Source: Nitrospira sp. ND1
GTDB taxonomy: Bacteria; Nitrospirota; Nitrospiria; Nitrospirales; Nitrospiraceae
Direction of reading: 5' to 3'
Assembly: GCF_900170025.1 (NCBI RefSeq)
Contig: NZ_FWEX01000006.1
Span: 2,509,236-2,573,235, forward strand
Length of the DNA stretch: 64,000 bases
Shown: positions 34,347 through 44,700 of the stretch, piece by piece
Layout of the letters: the number at the start of each line of letters is the position of its first letter
How positions within the stretch are numbered: position 1 is the first letter of the stretch
Position numbers and translations under genes: made by a program
The notes under the pieces: model-generated
Told to the model about the DNA's origin: nothing
Databases searched by the model: none
What the model saw: the letters and a program-made list of their open reading frames with translations, nothing else

Positions 34347-35909
34347 ATGGCGGTGACGCTCGCACCATGGAAAGCCGTGCTGCGGGACTGGCAGGCGAGG
34401 GCGGTCGCCGATGTGTTGGCGCAGCCGCGCGAGGACTACCTCGTCACCGCGACGCCTGCGGCCGGGAAAACACGCTTCGCGCTCCGGATCGCCCATCAGT
34501 ATCTCGCCGATCGGGCCGCAAGTCGTGTCCTGGTGATCTGCCCGACGAATCATCTTCGAACGCAGTGGGCTTCCGCGGCGGGGCAGGTCGGCATTCAGCT
34601 CGATCCGGCGCTCTCGAATGAGCAGGCCTGCGAGGCGCGTGACTATCACGGCGCGGTTGTGACCTATCAGCAAGTCTGTCTGGCGCCGGAAGTGTTCCGG
34701 CGCGCCTGCCGCAGTCGCAAAACTCTCGTCATCCTCGATGAGTTGCACCATGCCGGTGACGGTAAGGATTGGGGCAAAGCGCTGCGCGAATCCTTCGGCG
34801 AAGCGGTCTTTCGTCTGGCGCTGTCCGGCACTCCCTTCCGCTCGGATAATAACCCGATTCCCTTCGTGCGATATGAGCAGGGCGAAAGCCAGGCGGATTT
34901 CACCTATGGGTATTCGCATTCGATTCGTGACGGGGTCTGTCGCCCGATTCTGTTCCCGAGTTACGAAGGCGAACTGACCTGGTTGTCGGACGGGCGTGAG
35001 CATCGGGCCACCTTCGAAGACGGGTTAACCTTCGAACGCCAGCGGGAACGGCTCAAGACCGCGTTGCTTCAGGAGACATGGCTGGGCCCGGTCTTGAGCG
35101 ACGCCCATGCCGAGTTGCAGCGGTTGCGCAAGCAGGAACAGGCGGATGCGGGCGGGTTGATCGTGACCATGAATCAGGACCATGCGCGGCAGGTGGCGGA
35201 CCTGGTTCTGAAGCTCACGGGCACACGCGCGCTCGTAGCGGTGTCCGACGATCCATCCGCCTCGAAGACCATCGAAACCTTTGCGCATCACAAGCAGCAA
35301 CAGTGGCTGGTGGCGGTGAATATGGTGAGCGAAGGCGTCGATATTCCTCGCCTGCGGGTCGGTGTGTATGCGACCAACGTGTTGACCGAGATGTATTTCC
35401 GCCAGGTCGTCGGGCGGTTTGTGCGGATGCAGGATAAGGTGCCGAAACCGCAACGGGCCTGGCTCTATCTGCCGAAGGATGCCACGCTGGTGCATTATGC
35501 CAAGCGCATCAAGGTCGAGCGCGATCACGTCCTCGAAGAGATCATGCCGGCGGTGCAACGGACACTCTTCGGCACGGCGGCCACCTCGCTCAAGGAGTAC
35601 ATTCCCCTCAACGGCGTGGCCAGGCTCGATGCCTTGATCGGTGCGGACGAGGGTGATTCGGCGGGTGACGGCAAGGGGCAGCCGGAACCGGCGGTCGCGT
35701 TGCATGACCAGAAAAACACCTTGCGGGACAAACATCGCTCTCTGGTCGGGGCGGTGGCGCGGAAGTGCGGGATGGATCATCGGCAGCTGAATGCGGAGTT
35801 GATCAAGCGGACAGGCGGCCGGGTCGATCAGGCGACCATCCCGCAACTGGAGCGACGGATCGCCCTGCTGGAAAAGTGGCGTGATTCCGGCTTCGACAAG
35901 AAGCGCTGA
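34347..35909 (+). CDS. SF2 helicase of unknown role
   Basis: The 520-residue protein has the type III restriction/RecG-like SF2 order: DWQARAVADVLAQPREDYLV, Walker A TPAAGKT (36-42), the CPTNHLRTQW segment (65-74), DELH box (131-134), SGTPFR (160-165), and helicase domain 2 with VNMVSEGVDIPRLRVGV and motif VI QVVGRFVRMQ. The C-terminal 90 residues are helical and unlike standard members; no nuclease or methylase domain is fused. It may act in DNA repair or defence. The degenerate AAA gene follows by 82 bases. Confidence 0.75.
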   Translation: MAVTLAPWKAVLRDWQARAVADVLAQPREDYLVTATPAAGKTRFALRIAHQYLADRAASRVLVICPTNHLRTQWASAAGQVGIQLDPALSNEQACEARDYHGAVVTYQQVCLAPEVFRRACRSRKTLVILDELHHAGDGKDWGKALRESFGEAVFRLALSGTPFRSDNNPIPFVRYEQGESQADFTYGYSHSIRDGVCRPILFPSYEGELTWLSDGREHRATFEDGLTFERQRERLKTALLQETWLGPVLSDAHAELQRLRKQEQADAGGLIVTMNQDHARQVADLVLKLTGTRALVAVSDDPSASKTIETFAHHKQQQWLVAVNMVSEGVDIPRLRVGVYATNVLTEMYFRQVVGRFVRMQDKVPKPQRAWLYLPKDATLVHYAKRIKVERDHVLEEIMPAVQRTLFGTAATSLKEYIPLNGVARLDALIGADEGDSAGDGKGQPEPAVALHDQKNTLRDKHRSLVGAVARKCGMDHRQLNAELIKRTGGRVDQATIPQLERRIALLEKWRDSGFDKKR

Positions 35910-35991
35910 GCGGCTGAAGTGTGGTAATGATGGCAGGCTCCATCGGCGGATGTGCGATTTCGTTGAATATTGATGTGAGAGGAAGGCAACC

Positions 35992-36546
35992 ATGGCTGGG
36001 AAACAAGTGGCGCGCCGGACGAGTGCGGTCGCCAAGAAGATCACGAAGCAGGCGGTGAAAAAATCAGGAACGAAAAAAGCGGCGCCTGCGCGCCGCGCAA
36101 AGACGCCTCGCGCCAAGCGGCCGTCCGTGGCGGTGGTGGTGCTGTCCGGTTCCACTCCGCTTCGCCGGAACAAGGCGGCGGAGTTGGTGGCGGAAGAACT
36201 GCAATTGGATCTGGCAAAGGTGAACCTGGCTTCGGTGGTCAGCCGTCAGGTCGGTGAGACGGAGAAGAACATCAACAGGGTGTTCGATGAGGCGGAACGG
36301 AGCGGATCGATTCTCTTCTTCGACGGCGCGGATGCGCTGTTCGGCACGGGCCGGGCGGGCAAGGCGGGCACCAGTCACTCGACCGCTGCCGGGGCGGCCC
36401 ATCTGCTACAACGCATCGAGGATCATAACGGCCTGGTCATTCTCACGACCAACGGGAAAAGCCGGATCGATCAAGCCTTGTCGCGGCAAGCGAAGGTGTC
36501 CGTGATGGTGGGCATCAAGAAGAAGCCAAAGAAGAAGACGGCCTGA
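35992..36546 (+). CDS. Degenerate AAA protein with histone-H1-like tails, copy 2
   Basis: This 184-residue protein is a paralogue of the one at 22207. The shared core is AAELVAEELQLDLAKVNLAS, GETEKNINRVFDE, SGSILFFDGADALFG and EDHNGLVILTTNGKSRID. The P-loop is again lost (SGSTPLRRNK), and Walker B has glycine in place of glutamate (D111, G112), so hydrolysis is not expected. The N-terminal tail (KKITKQAVKKSGTKKA, RRAKTPRAKRPS) and C-terminal KKKPKKKTA are strongly basic. It may bind nucleic acid. A family B hairpin follows. Confidence 0.75.
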   Translation: MAGKQVARRTSAVAKKITKQAVKKSGTKKAAPARRAKTPRAKRPSVAVVVLSGSTPLRRNKAAELVAEELQLDLAKVNLASVVSRQVGETEKNINRVFDEAERSGSILFFDGADALFGTGRAGKAGTSHSTAAGAAHLLQRIEDHNGLVILTTNGKSRIDQALSRQAKVSVMVGIKKKPKKKTA

Positions 36547-36591
36547 CGAGTCGTTCTCTCAATGGTTGTTCGAGAAGCGATGTCACGAGCA

Positions 36592-36714
36592 CAGGATGCT
36601 CAAAAAGGCTGCTCAGCAAGGCCGCAGCGAGCGAGGGGCCGAGGCGTACCCTCGGGGTACGTTGAGGGTCCGAGCGATGCGAGAACGCGGCTGACAGACT
36701 TTTTCAGCATCCTG
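36592..36714. repeat. Family B hairpin repeat, copy 2
   Basis: It lies between convergent genes, 46 bases after the degenerate AAA stop and seven bases from the end of the small zinc protein gene. The ends CAGGATGCTCAAAAAGGCTG and GACTTTTTCAGCATCCTG pair and offer a T run on each strand. The core matches the copy at 21384-21504 almost base for base, but the outermost arm bases differ in both arms in step. Confidence 0.85.
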
Positions 36715-36720
36715 TGAGGA

Positions 36721-36891
36721 TTATTCCGTTTCTTCGCTGGCCTCCAGACACTTCGTGCACTGTTCCAGATCGGGCACGCCATGGGCGCTGCAGAAGTGCC
36801 GATGGCAGAGGCCGCAGAGCATAAAGGTCATCTTGATGCGGTCTTCCGCTTCGCAGTAGTAACAGTTTTTTGCGGTTCTTGCCTTCGGCAT
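36721..36891 (-). CDS. 56-residue cysteine-rich zinc protein
   Basis: This short gene encodes a protein with three cysteine pairs plus a mixed pair: CYYC at 10-13, CGLC at 26-29 followed by HRH, CSAH at 34-37 and CTKC at 45-48. The eight-ligand pattern fits a two-zinc finger, perhaps a small RING-like or double zinc-ribbon domain. GGAGAAGG precedes the ATG. It is convergent with the degenerate AAA gene, and the family B hairpin between them may terminate both. Function is unknown. Confidence 0.7.
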   Translation of the reverse strand: MPKARTAKNCYYCEAEDRIKMTFMLCGLCHRHFCSAHGVPDLEQCTKCLEASEETE

Positions 36892-37373
36892 GGTCCTTCT
36901 CCTCGAAACATGTGTCGGTTCAATTACCAGTCATTGAGTGAGTGCACGAGTCGCATTCCGTCGGCGTCAGTGCGCTTCGCCGTTTCATGCCGATGATCGG
37001 GCATGAGGGCGGCAGGACCTGAAACCATGACAGGGGGCGGGCAAGGCACCTAGGCCGAGTTAGCCTGAGGCGCTAAGGGCAGCTAGAGGTGTGATCGTGC
37101 TCGCGTTCACCATTCCACAGGGTCGGCCGGCACTCCCGTGGACTGATGCTCCTTATAACACATTTTGCCGATCGTCGGCTTGGCCCTGACCGGGCGGCCG
37201 CCGGCGGCGTTCTGCACATCTGTGAATCGTGAAGCGTATCTCGTCAGGGACGCCCACTCTCGATTTCCGGCCATGTGCGATGAACTCTATGCCATACGCT
37301 CTTTTCTGCGGACGAGAGACGAACGACGTTTCACGAACGACGGACTAGGAGGACGGCCTTTTTGCGCATCCTG
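36892..37373. other. Intergenic region with family C repeat
   Basis: About 480 bases upstream of the zinc protein gene and downstream of prfC. No gene is seen. The right half carries family C repeat units (37222-37345), listed separately. The hairpin CCGGGCGGCCGCCGGCGGC near 37188-37207 is very GC-rich. Confidence 0.4.
37222..37345. repeat. Family C repeat region
   Basis: GTGAATCGTGAAGCGTATCTCGT (here in two parts: GTGAATCGTGAAGCG, TATCTCGT) is followed by a second unit containing TATGCCATACGCTCTTTTCT and GAGAGACGAACGAC. The second unit recurs near 46240-46290, the first near 46080 and 58840. It is one member of a dispersed intergenic repeat. Confidence 0.55.
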
Positions 37374-39002
37374 CTATTGTGCCGAGGTCTGCTCGACTTC
37401 TTCCCTCAACAGAAACTTGATCGACGGGTTCGATTTGATGCAATAGGCCAGCAGGTGTTCGGTGGTGAACAACATGACGCCGCGGCCTTGCTGGTCGACG
37501 AGCCGGATGGTGTCGGACGGCCAGTAGACGGCCGAAATCGTGGCGGGATCACCGACGATCCAGCGGGCCAGCGCATGGGGCAGGCGCTCCACGGATGTCT
37601 TTACCCCATACTCATTCTCCAGGCGAGACATCACGACGTCGAACTGCAATTCACCCACCGCGGCCAGCACCGGTTCGCGGCGCACGTGGTCCGGTGAATA
37701 AAAGATCTGCATGACCCCTTCTTCTTCCAGCTGCTTGAGCCCCTTCTGAAACTGCTTGTGCTTCGAAATATCCTGTGTGCGCAACAGGCCGAAACATTCC
37801 GGCGCAAAGTGCGGAATCGGATCGAAGGTCAGCGCGGGATCGGAGGTCAGGGTATCGCCGATCGTGAACAGGCCGGGGTTTACCAACCCGACGACATCGC
37901 CGGGGTAGGCTTCGTCGATCGTTTCGCGGTCGCGGCCGAACAGGCGATGGGGGCGTGTCATCCGGATCTTGCGGCCCAGCCTGGCGTGATGGACCATCAT
38001 GTCTTTTTCGAAGCGGCCGGAGCAGATGCGGAGGAAGGCCATGCGGTCGCGATGCTGCGGGTCCATGTTCGCCTGAATCTTGAACACGAAGCCGGAGAAC
38101 GCTTCGTCGGTCGGTTGTATCAATCCCTGGGCCGTCTGGCGCGGTCCGGGAGGCGGCGCTAGTTTGGTAAAGGCATCCAGGAACGGCCCGACGCCGAAGT
38201 TGGTCAACGCGCTGCCGAAGAAGACCGGCGTCAGTTCACCCGCGAGGAACCGGTCGCGATCGAAGGATGTGCCTGCCCCCGTCAACAGTCCGATCTCTTC
38301 CTGCAGGGGCCCGTAGGCATCGCCGAGGGTTTCCGCCAGTTTCGGATTCGGAAAGGCCTCGACCGTCATCGGCGCGCGCCGTTGATTGTGTGCCGTACGC
38401 TGGAAGAACAGCACCTGGCGGTGTTGGAAATCGTACAGGCCTTGAAAGCCTGACCCTTCGCCGATCGGCCAATTGAAGGGCACCGCCGTCATCCCTAGGG
38501 TTCGCTCGATTTCATCCAGCAGGTCGAATGGATGGCGTCCCGGCTGGTCCATCTTGTTGATGAAGGTCAGGATCGGGATGCCACGCTTGCGGCAGACGGC
38601 GAAGAGTTTCTTGGTCTGCGGCTCGATACCTTTGGCGCCGTCCAGCACCATGACGGCGCTGTCCACGGCCATGAGTGTGCGATATGTGTCTTCGCTGAAG
38701 TCCTGGTGGCCTGGCGTGTCGAGCAGGTTGACCCGCGCGCCCTGATAGTCGAACTGCAGCATGGTGGAGGTAATCGAAATGCCGCGCGCCTGCTCCAATT
38801 CCATCCAGTCGGACTTGGCTTGACGCTGGCTGGAGCGCGCTTGCACCGCGCCGGCCAGGTGCACCGCGCCGGCATAGAGCAGCAGCTTTTCGGTCAAGGT
38901 GGTTTTTCCGGCGTCCGGATGGGAAATGATCGCAAACGTGCGCCGTCGCAGCACTTCGCGCCGCAATTCATCGGCCGCGGATTTCTCAACCGGCAGGGAC
39001 AT
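37374..39002 (-). CDS. prfC: Peptide chain release factor 3
   Basis: This 542-residue translational GTPase removes RF1/RF2 from the ribosome after termination. The G domain has HPDAGKTTLTEK (28-39), the switch II DTPGHQDFSEDTYRTL and NKMDQPGR, with the RF3-specific segment RTFAIISHPDAGKTTLTEKL and GAVQARSSQRQAKSDWMELE. Domain II and the C-terminal EF-G-like domain (AAVGELQFDVVMSRLENEYG) are complete, so it looks full length and functional. It is transcribed leftward alone. Confidence 0.9.
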   Translation of the reverse strand: MSLPVEKSAADELRREVLRRRTFAIISHPDAGKTTLTEKLLLYAGAVHLAGAVQARSSQRQAKSDWMELEQARGISITSTMLQFDYQGARVNLLDTPGHQDFSEDTYRTLMAVDSAVMVLDGAKGIEPQTKKLFAVCRKRGIPILTFINKMDQPGRHPFDLLDEIERTLGMTAVPFNWPIGEGSGFQGLYDFQHRQVLFFQRTAHNQRRAPMTVEAFPNPKLAETLGDAYGPLQEEIGLLTGAGTSFDRDRFLAGELTPVFFGSALTNFGVGPFLDAFTKLAPPPGPRQTAQGLIQPTDEAFSGFVFKIQANMDPQHRDRMAFLRICSGRFEKDMMVHHARLGRKIRMTRPHRLFGRDRETIDEAYPGDVVGLVNPGLFTIGDTLTSDPALTFDPIPHFAPECFGLLRTQDISKHKQFQKGLKQLEEEGVMQIFYSPDHVRREPVLAAVGELQFDVVMSRLENEYGVKTSVERLPHALARWIVGDPATISAVYWPSDTIRLVDQQGRGVMLFTTEHLLAYCIKSNPSIKFLLREEVEQTSAQ

Positions 39003-39124
39003 AGCTCTTCTCTTTGTGGTTAGGGGAAGCCAACGGGACAGGGGATCAGGGCATCGCCTGGCGTCGCTGGGTGATAACTCTTTCTTTTATCAGTCGGAGT
39101 GGGGTGGCGGCAAGGAGGGGGAGA

Positions 39125-39221
39125 GGGGCGTGCAGTCGGGCGCTCCTATGCTCGCGCAACGCGCGGCCTCAGAAGGCCCTCGTTGGACGCGCGCACTCAG
39201 GAGCACCCGACTGCACGCCCT
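39125..39221. repeat. Family A hairpin repeat, copy 3
   Basis: Arms of 23 bases (39125-39147 and 39199-39221) pair with 21 Watson-Crick pairs, one G-T wobble and one A-C mismatch. The enclosed core (39148-39198) matches copies 1 and 2. It lies upstream of prfC and 70 bases left of the IS1182-type element, in a zone with further broken copies. Confidence 0.85.
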
Positions 39222-39289
39222 GGGTGAGGGGTAGGAGGGGATTCAGTTGGACGGCGCGCAGTGGGAGATCAACCAGCCCCCATCCCTAG

Positions 39290-40906
39290 GAGCCTGTCTG
39301 ACATTGATGGAAGAGAAGCCTGTTCTTCACCGGTGAGTCCGTTTGTGTTCGGCGGCACCTGGATCGGCACAGAGCCCTCCCGCTAGTGCCGTCCTCTCCG
39401 GGTCACCTTCCGACTGCCGCTCAGGGCCCGCAGCCCGTCCCCGGGGCGTCGGCATCGACAGCGCAGGGCGGTCCAGAGCTTGAGCACATTGTGTGTGGTA
39501 CAGATCAGCGCCCATTCCCCGCGCACCTGCCGCATCCCGCGTAGCAAGAATTGTCGATAGCCGCGGCCCTGCTTAATCTGGCCAAAGACCGGCTCGATAA
39601 TCGCTTTGCGCCGGGCATAGAGCCATCGACCGTGCGTCGTGCGGAGCGTGCGGCGCATCCGGTCAGCCACCGACAGACCCGCTGGCAGTCGGCCTCGGGG
39701 CGCGGCCGGCACCACCGGGCCGTGAAGCTGGCGATCAGGCGGGATAAGCGGTGTACAGCCCAGCGCCGTGAGGGCCGCGACATTCGCCTCGCTGAAATAT
39801 CCCGTATCCATACTCACGGTCCGGGGGACCTGCGCCGTATTCGCCAGCACCTGGGTCAACATTGGTTGCGCTTGTTGTTTGTCATTGGCTTCATCGGTGA
39901 CGTCGGCCGCGACAATGATCTGCGCCTGTGCATCGACGGCCGCTTGGCAGTTGTACCCTTGCACGACACTCCCCTTGGCATCCGACGCCGGCATGATCCG
40001 ACTCTCCGGATCGGTGAAGTTGCGCTGGGCCTTCGGATGAGGCACCGAGCGGGGCGGCTGCGGGGGCCGTCCCCGGCGCGGTCCTTCTGTCTCGCGAACC
40101 GCGCGGGCCGCCTGCTTGAGGGTGGCCTCGGCCTGGGCCTCCTGCTACAACACCGCCTTGGCCGCCTGAATGGTTTCCAGCCGCTGCTCCCGACGTGCCA
40201 GCTCGGCGGGCAGTTCATCACCCCGCCGGTCCGGGCCATACGCCGCATCATCCCGCGCATCGGCAGCCTCCGCCTGCTTGAGCAGGGCCGCCACCTCCGC
40301 CTGCAGCCGCGCCTCTTCCGTCACCATCCGTCCGTAGCTCATCGCCTTGTGCTTCGACGCATTGGCCTTGACCTTCGTGCCATCCAGCGCAATGTGGCCC
40401 AGCTTGACCATGCCCGCCCGCTGGCAGAGCTGGAGCACCTGGACAAACAGATCCGCCAGCGCAGGCAGATGCTGCATCCGAAAATCACTGAGCGTCCGGA
40501 AGTCCGGCCGCTGATTCGCCGCCAGGACGCGAAACGCCACATCCTCCTCCAGCTTCCTGGCAATCTGCCGCGAGGCCGGAATCCCGACGGCGTACGCATA
40601 CAGCAGCACCTTCACCAGCAGCTGGGGATGATACGGCGCCGTGCCGCGCGTCACCCCGCCATAGGTGGCGAGGATGGGCTGCAGGTTCAGTTCCTCCACC
40701 ACATCGGCCAGGAAGTACGCCAAGTGATCCTCCGGCAACCAGTCACGCGGCGACGGCGGCAACAGCCACAGCTCATCGGGGTCATAGGAACGAAAGGTGC
40801 GCATCGTCATCGCAGGGCCTCCTCTGGTGTGGCTCGGTGTTCGTACCGGTACACGATTCGGAGGGGCTTGCCAAGAAATTTCTGGAGGGCAATGTCGGAC
40901 AGGCTC
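39290..40906 (-). mobile_element. IS1182-family insertion sequence
   Basis: The 1617-bp element has terminal inverted repeats GAGCCTGTCTGACATT (left) and GAGCCTGTCCGACATT (right, other strand), 15 of 16 matching. It is flanked by CTAG on both sides (39286-39289 and 40907-40910), which I read as a target duplication. It holds one leftward transposase frame broken by a stop codon. It landed inside a zone of family A repeat fragments. Confidence 0.8.
39383..40810 (-). pseudogene. IS1182-type transposase with in-frame stop
   Basis: The reading frame encodes about 475 residues in a single phase but has a TAG at 40145-40147. The first part gives the N-terminal domain (SYDPDELWLLPPSPRDWLPE, DHLAYFLADVVEELNL) and the first DDE aspartate in HIALDGTKVKANASKHK. 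The second part gives the remaining catalytic core (DPESRIMPASDAKG, QAAVDAQAQIIVAADV, DTGYFSEANV) and a terminal Y/W-rich tail with IIEPVFGQIKQGRGYRQFLL. The neighbouring codons read AVL then EAQAEA, so the lost codon was probably CAG or a similar one. It is probably inactive. Confidence 0.8.
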
Positions 40907-40939
40907 CTAGGGAGAATTGGAAATTGAGAAAATGGGGAA

Positions 40940-41075
40940 TGCGCGCGATCGGAATATGCTCGTCCCATGCGCGCAGTGAGAGCCGCCCCGACCCCTCCCC
41001 CCTTGGGTTGGTAGAGCGTTGGACGCGCGCAGTTTGGGGACCACCCAGGCTGTCCGACCTGGGAAGAGTAGAAGT
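40940..41075. repeat. Degenerate family A repeat fragments
   Basis: GCTCGTCCCATGCGCGCAGTGAG, given as GCTCGTCCCATGCGC then GCAGTGAG, and GAGCGTTGGACGCGCGCAG are diverged pieces of the family A core. Together with GTTGGACGGCGCGCAGTG at 39248-39265 they suggest a longer repeat cluster split by the insertion sequence. The arms no longer pair well. Confidence 0.5.
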
Positions 41076-41107
41076 GAGAAGGTCGGAAGGAAGTCAGAGA
41101 TGGGCTG

Positions 41108-41413
41108 TTATTTGCCCAGTGGATTGGTCAGCGCGCCTTTCGCGCCTTCCTTGACCCCTTTGACGTCTTCTTTCACCTGACCCACGCCCTGCTTGGTCTT
41201 GTCGATGTCCAGCTTCTTGGCGTCTTCTTTCGTTTGGGTCGCATCGGTCTTGAGTTTGCCTGTGGCTTCCGTCAGCGACTTGCCCGTGCCTTTCATCGCC
41301 TCTTTGCCTTCGGCTACAAGGCCATCGGCGAGGGCTGATGGCAGAAACGACAAAACCGAGCTTGCCCCGAGACCGGCGGCGACTGCGATGGCGACGATCA
41401 ATGATTTCTGCAT
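41108..41413 (-). CDS. Secreted LEA-like helical protein
   Basis: The 101-residue product has a signal peptide (MQKSLIVAIAVAAGLGASSV to about LPSALA). The mature part is an amphipathic helix of lysine, aspartate, glutamate and threonine repeats (KLKTDATQTKEDAKKLDIDK, VGQVKEDVKGVKEGAKGAL), like late-embryogenesis-abundant or apolipoprotein-type stress proteins. It may protect periplasmic components during desiccation or stress. Start at 41413 follows AAGGAGGG; the longer frame to 41473 is not favoured. Confidence 0.65.
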   Translation of the reverse strand: MQKSLIVAIAVAAGLGASSVLSFLPSALADGLVAEGKEAMKGTGKSLTEATGKLKTDATQTKEDAKKLDIDKTKQGVGQVKEDVKGVKEGAKGALTNPLGK

Positions 41414-41729
41414 GACAACCCTCCTTGGTTTGTGGAGATCATTCACGGCATGGGGGATTCGGGAAGTGTGCACATGGTCGGCATGTTTAAGCCAATGCCA
41501 GGCTTTCGTGCGGGCACTATAACAGGATAGCCGAAGTTTTGTTTCGCGACCTTATTTAGGCAGGTAAAGCATGGACCTGCCGTCTCCGGAAACATAGAAT
41601 GCCACCGTTCATTCATCCGGCGATGGATCAATGGGCATTTTGAATAGGAAGCGCGATCAAATCTCTTGCAGAAACATTTTTGATCAGCTCATGGCGTATC
41701 CATAGTGTTCCGCAAGACTGCTATCAGCA
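41414..41729. other. Intergenic region, edge of acquired helicase island
   Basis: About 316 bases hold the promoters of the divergent genes. Composition turns AT-richer from about 41.5 kb. No gene, tRNA or clear direct repeat was seen. Confidence 0.35.
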
Positions 41730-44700
41730 ATGCAATTACCCGATGGGCTCTACGACCAGCTAATTACTGAATCGGTGGCGCAGTTAATTGCTGGCCTTCC
41801 AGACTCGTCTGGGCACACCTGTTCAATACTACCTTTGGAAGAAGTATCAGAGCGAATCGCGGACGCTCTCGCCAGACAAGTGACGCGGTTGCTGGATGAA
41901 CTCGGCGGGCAGGGGGCAGAGAAGGCAAAACGACAGCTCGATCTCGTGAACGCACTGCTGGTTCACCTTAGGCAGCAGGCCGCAGGAGGTGTGGACCCGC
42001 TGGTCGAGCCACCTCAGATACTCCGAGCCATTCATAGCATCGGAGCTGCACCGGAAGCTCCAGCGACCGGACTCGCTATCCCTTGGCTGTTTACTGCGGG
42101 CAAAGGTTACCCATCCCTTCTGACAGAGCTTCGCCGTGAGATCGCTTGCTGCGACCAAGTGGACATCTTGGTGAGCTTCATCACAGTGGCGGGAGTTCGA
42201 AAGTTGTTCGACATTCTCCAGACGGCTACAGCCGTGAGCGCTGTGGGCCAGCCCCGAACGCGACTCCGAATCCTCACGACCACATACACTGGTGCGACTG
42301 AGATGGAAGCGCTGGATTATTTCGCACGCTTGCCAGGCTGCGAAATCAAGGTTTCCCTCGATGGAAGACGGACACGTCTCCACGCAAAAGCATGGATATT
42401 TCATCGCAAAACGAGGTTTGGCTCGGCCTATGTCGGCAGTGCCAATCTATCAGGCTCGGCGCTGCTCGGAGGACTGGAGTGGACGGTCAAATTCACGGAG
42501 CAAGGGCAGGCTGGGCTATTTGCTCGCGCGAAGGCGCACTTCGAGACACTTTGGAACGACGGTGAATTCCAGCAATACGATGCGGCAAACCCGGAGCATC
42601 GCTCTGAACTCTCGCGCGCCCTTAAGCGGGAGGCGGGTGACCAGATTTGTGCCTCAACTACATTCTTCGACCTTCAGCCCAAGGACTATCAGAAGGACAT
42701 GCTGGAGCAACTCACGCTGGAGAGGGAGCATGGTAGGTTTCGCAACCTCATTGTTGCCGCGACGGGCACAGGCAAGACAGTAGTTGCGGCGTTTGACTAC
42801 CGTGCAGCATGCCAAGCTATGGGCGGACGTCCCCGGTTGTTATTCGTCGCCCATCGTCAAGAGATTCTGATGCAAGCTCGGCGAACTTATCGCGAGGTGC
42901 TGCGTGACCATTCCTTTGGTGAGATGTTGGGGGGTGGTTCTGAGCCGCAGAGCTACGACCACCTATTCGCCACCATCGACAGTGTGTGTGCACGCGACCT
43001 GGTCGCAAGATGCGGACCCGATTATTGGAACACAGTCGTGGTTGATGAATGTCACCGGTTGGCGGCGGACCGTTTCGATATGTTCGCGAAAGCGGTTTTC
43101 CCCAAGGTGATGCTCGGCCTAACTGCCACACCGGAACGTTCAGATGGGAAACCAATCTTTTCCTACTTCGACAATCGCCCCGATGGTTCGCCTGCCGTTG
43201 AGTTACGCCTCTGGCATGCGCTGGACCTCCAACTACTCAGCCCGTTCGAGTATTACGGCTGCGACGATGACACCGACTTTTCGGAAGTGCCTTGGGACAA
43301 ACCTGGTGAGCGAGAAGTCATTGATAACCTCGTGACGGGGAATGACACCCGTGCGAGACTCATCGTTAACGAATGGCAGCGACTGACTGGCAACCCCAGA
43401 CGGAGCAAGGCCCTTGTCTTCTGCGTGAGCGTGGCACATGCTGAATTCATGGCGCGCAAGTTTAACGAGGCCGGGCTGCCTTCGCTCTGTATCGTTGGCT
43501 CGACCGATGCAGATGCCCGCCGCCAAGGGCCAGAACGGTTAGCGCGTGGAGAACTCTGTGCACTCGTGACGTGCGACCTCTACAACGAGGGCGTAGACCT
43601 GCCTTCGGTTGACACACTGTTGTTGCTTCGCCCCACACAAAGCCCCGTGCTCTTTCAGCAGCAGATTGGACGTGGATTGCGTCTTCATGAGGGCAAGCAA
43701 AGCTGTCTTATCTTGGACTTTGTCGGCCGATACCGCGAAGAGTTTCGGTTCGACCGTTTGCTTTCGGCGATTACCGGACTATCGCGCGGCCAGTTGAGTG
43801 AATCAGTGGAGAAGGGATTTAGTTCGCTTTCACCTGGCTGCCTCATTCAGCTGCAACAATTCACTAAAGAGCAGATCCTTCGGAATCTGCGGACCGCCAT
43901 GAACCAATCGTGGCGACGACTTCGCGGGGAGCTTCAGAGTTATGCTGCCCTCCGTGGACGGACGGCTGTCAATCTCGGGGATTTCCTGCGCGAGCAGACA
44001 GTACAGCTCCATGAAATTTATCGCAGCCATGGCCGTAGTGGCTGGACTGCCTTGCGGCGCGACGCGGAGCTAATAACCACACCTGAAGGTCCAGAGGACG
44101 AATATTTGGGCCGCCGCTTCTCGGAACTGTTGCACTGCAATGACCCCGAACAAACGGACCTTGTTGTTCGCATCAGCGAACCTACCGTGCAATATCATAC
44201 CCTCAGTGACCGCGAGCGTTGTCGACTTCAAATGCTCGCATATCAGATCGACGGCCAGCATCACCAGGCAGGTACTGGCGAAGCCTTCCTCGCCAGACTC
44301 TCACAGGCGCCAGAAATCCACGCTGAACTTGGCGAACTGGGTGGGGTTCTTCGGGCGAAAGGCACTCTACGCTTCCGCCCGGTACCGGGGCTAACCGATG
44401 TGCCGTTGTGCCTTCACGCAAGCTACGGCATTCGTGAAATACTAACCGCAGTCGGTTGGCTGACCGCAGAAAAGAGAATTCCCTTCCAAGCGGGTGTACT
44501 TCCCCTGCAAAACCGGAAGGTGGAACTGCTGTTTGTTACTCTCGACAAGTCAGAGGGTTTCCACGATCGAATCGCCTACCGTGATTACGCCATCAGCAGT
44601 GAACGATTTCACTGGCAAAGCCAGAATTCAGCCGGGCCTGATACGCCAGCCGGTCGGCGTTATCTTGAGAGCCCCGGAAATGGCTGGTCATTCCAACTCT

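Noticed and set aside
35025-36173. 382-codon frame on the minus strand
   Set aside because: Antisense to the SF2 helicase and to the degenerate AAA gene; its content is arginine- and leucine-rich as expected for a shadow.
40145-40147. Amber stop read as pyrrolysine or programmed readthrough in the transposase
   Set aside because: No pyrrolysine genes or readthrough signals are seen; a point mutation is simpler.
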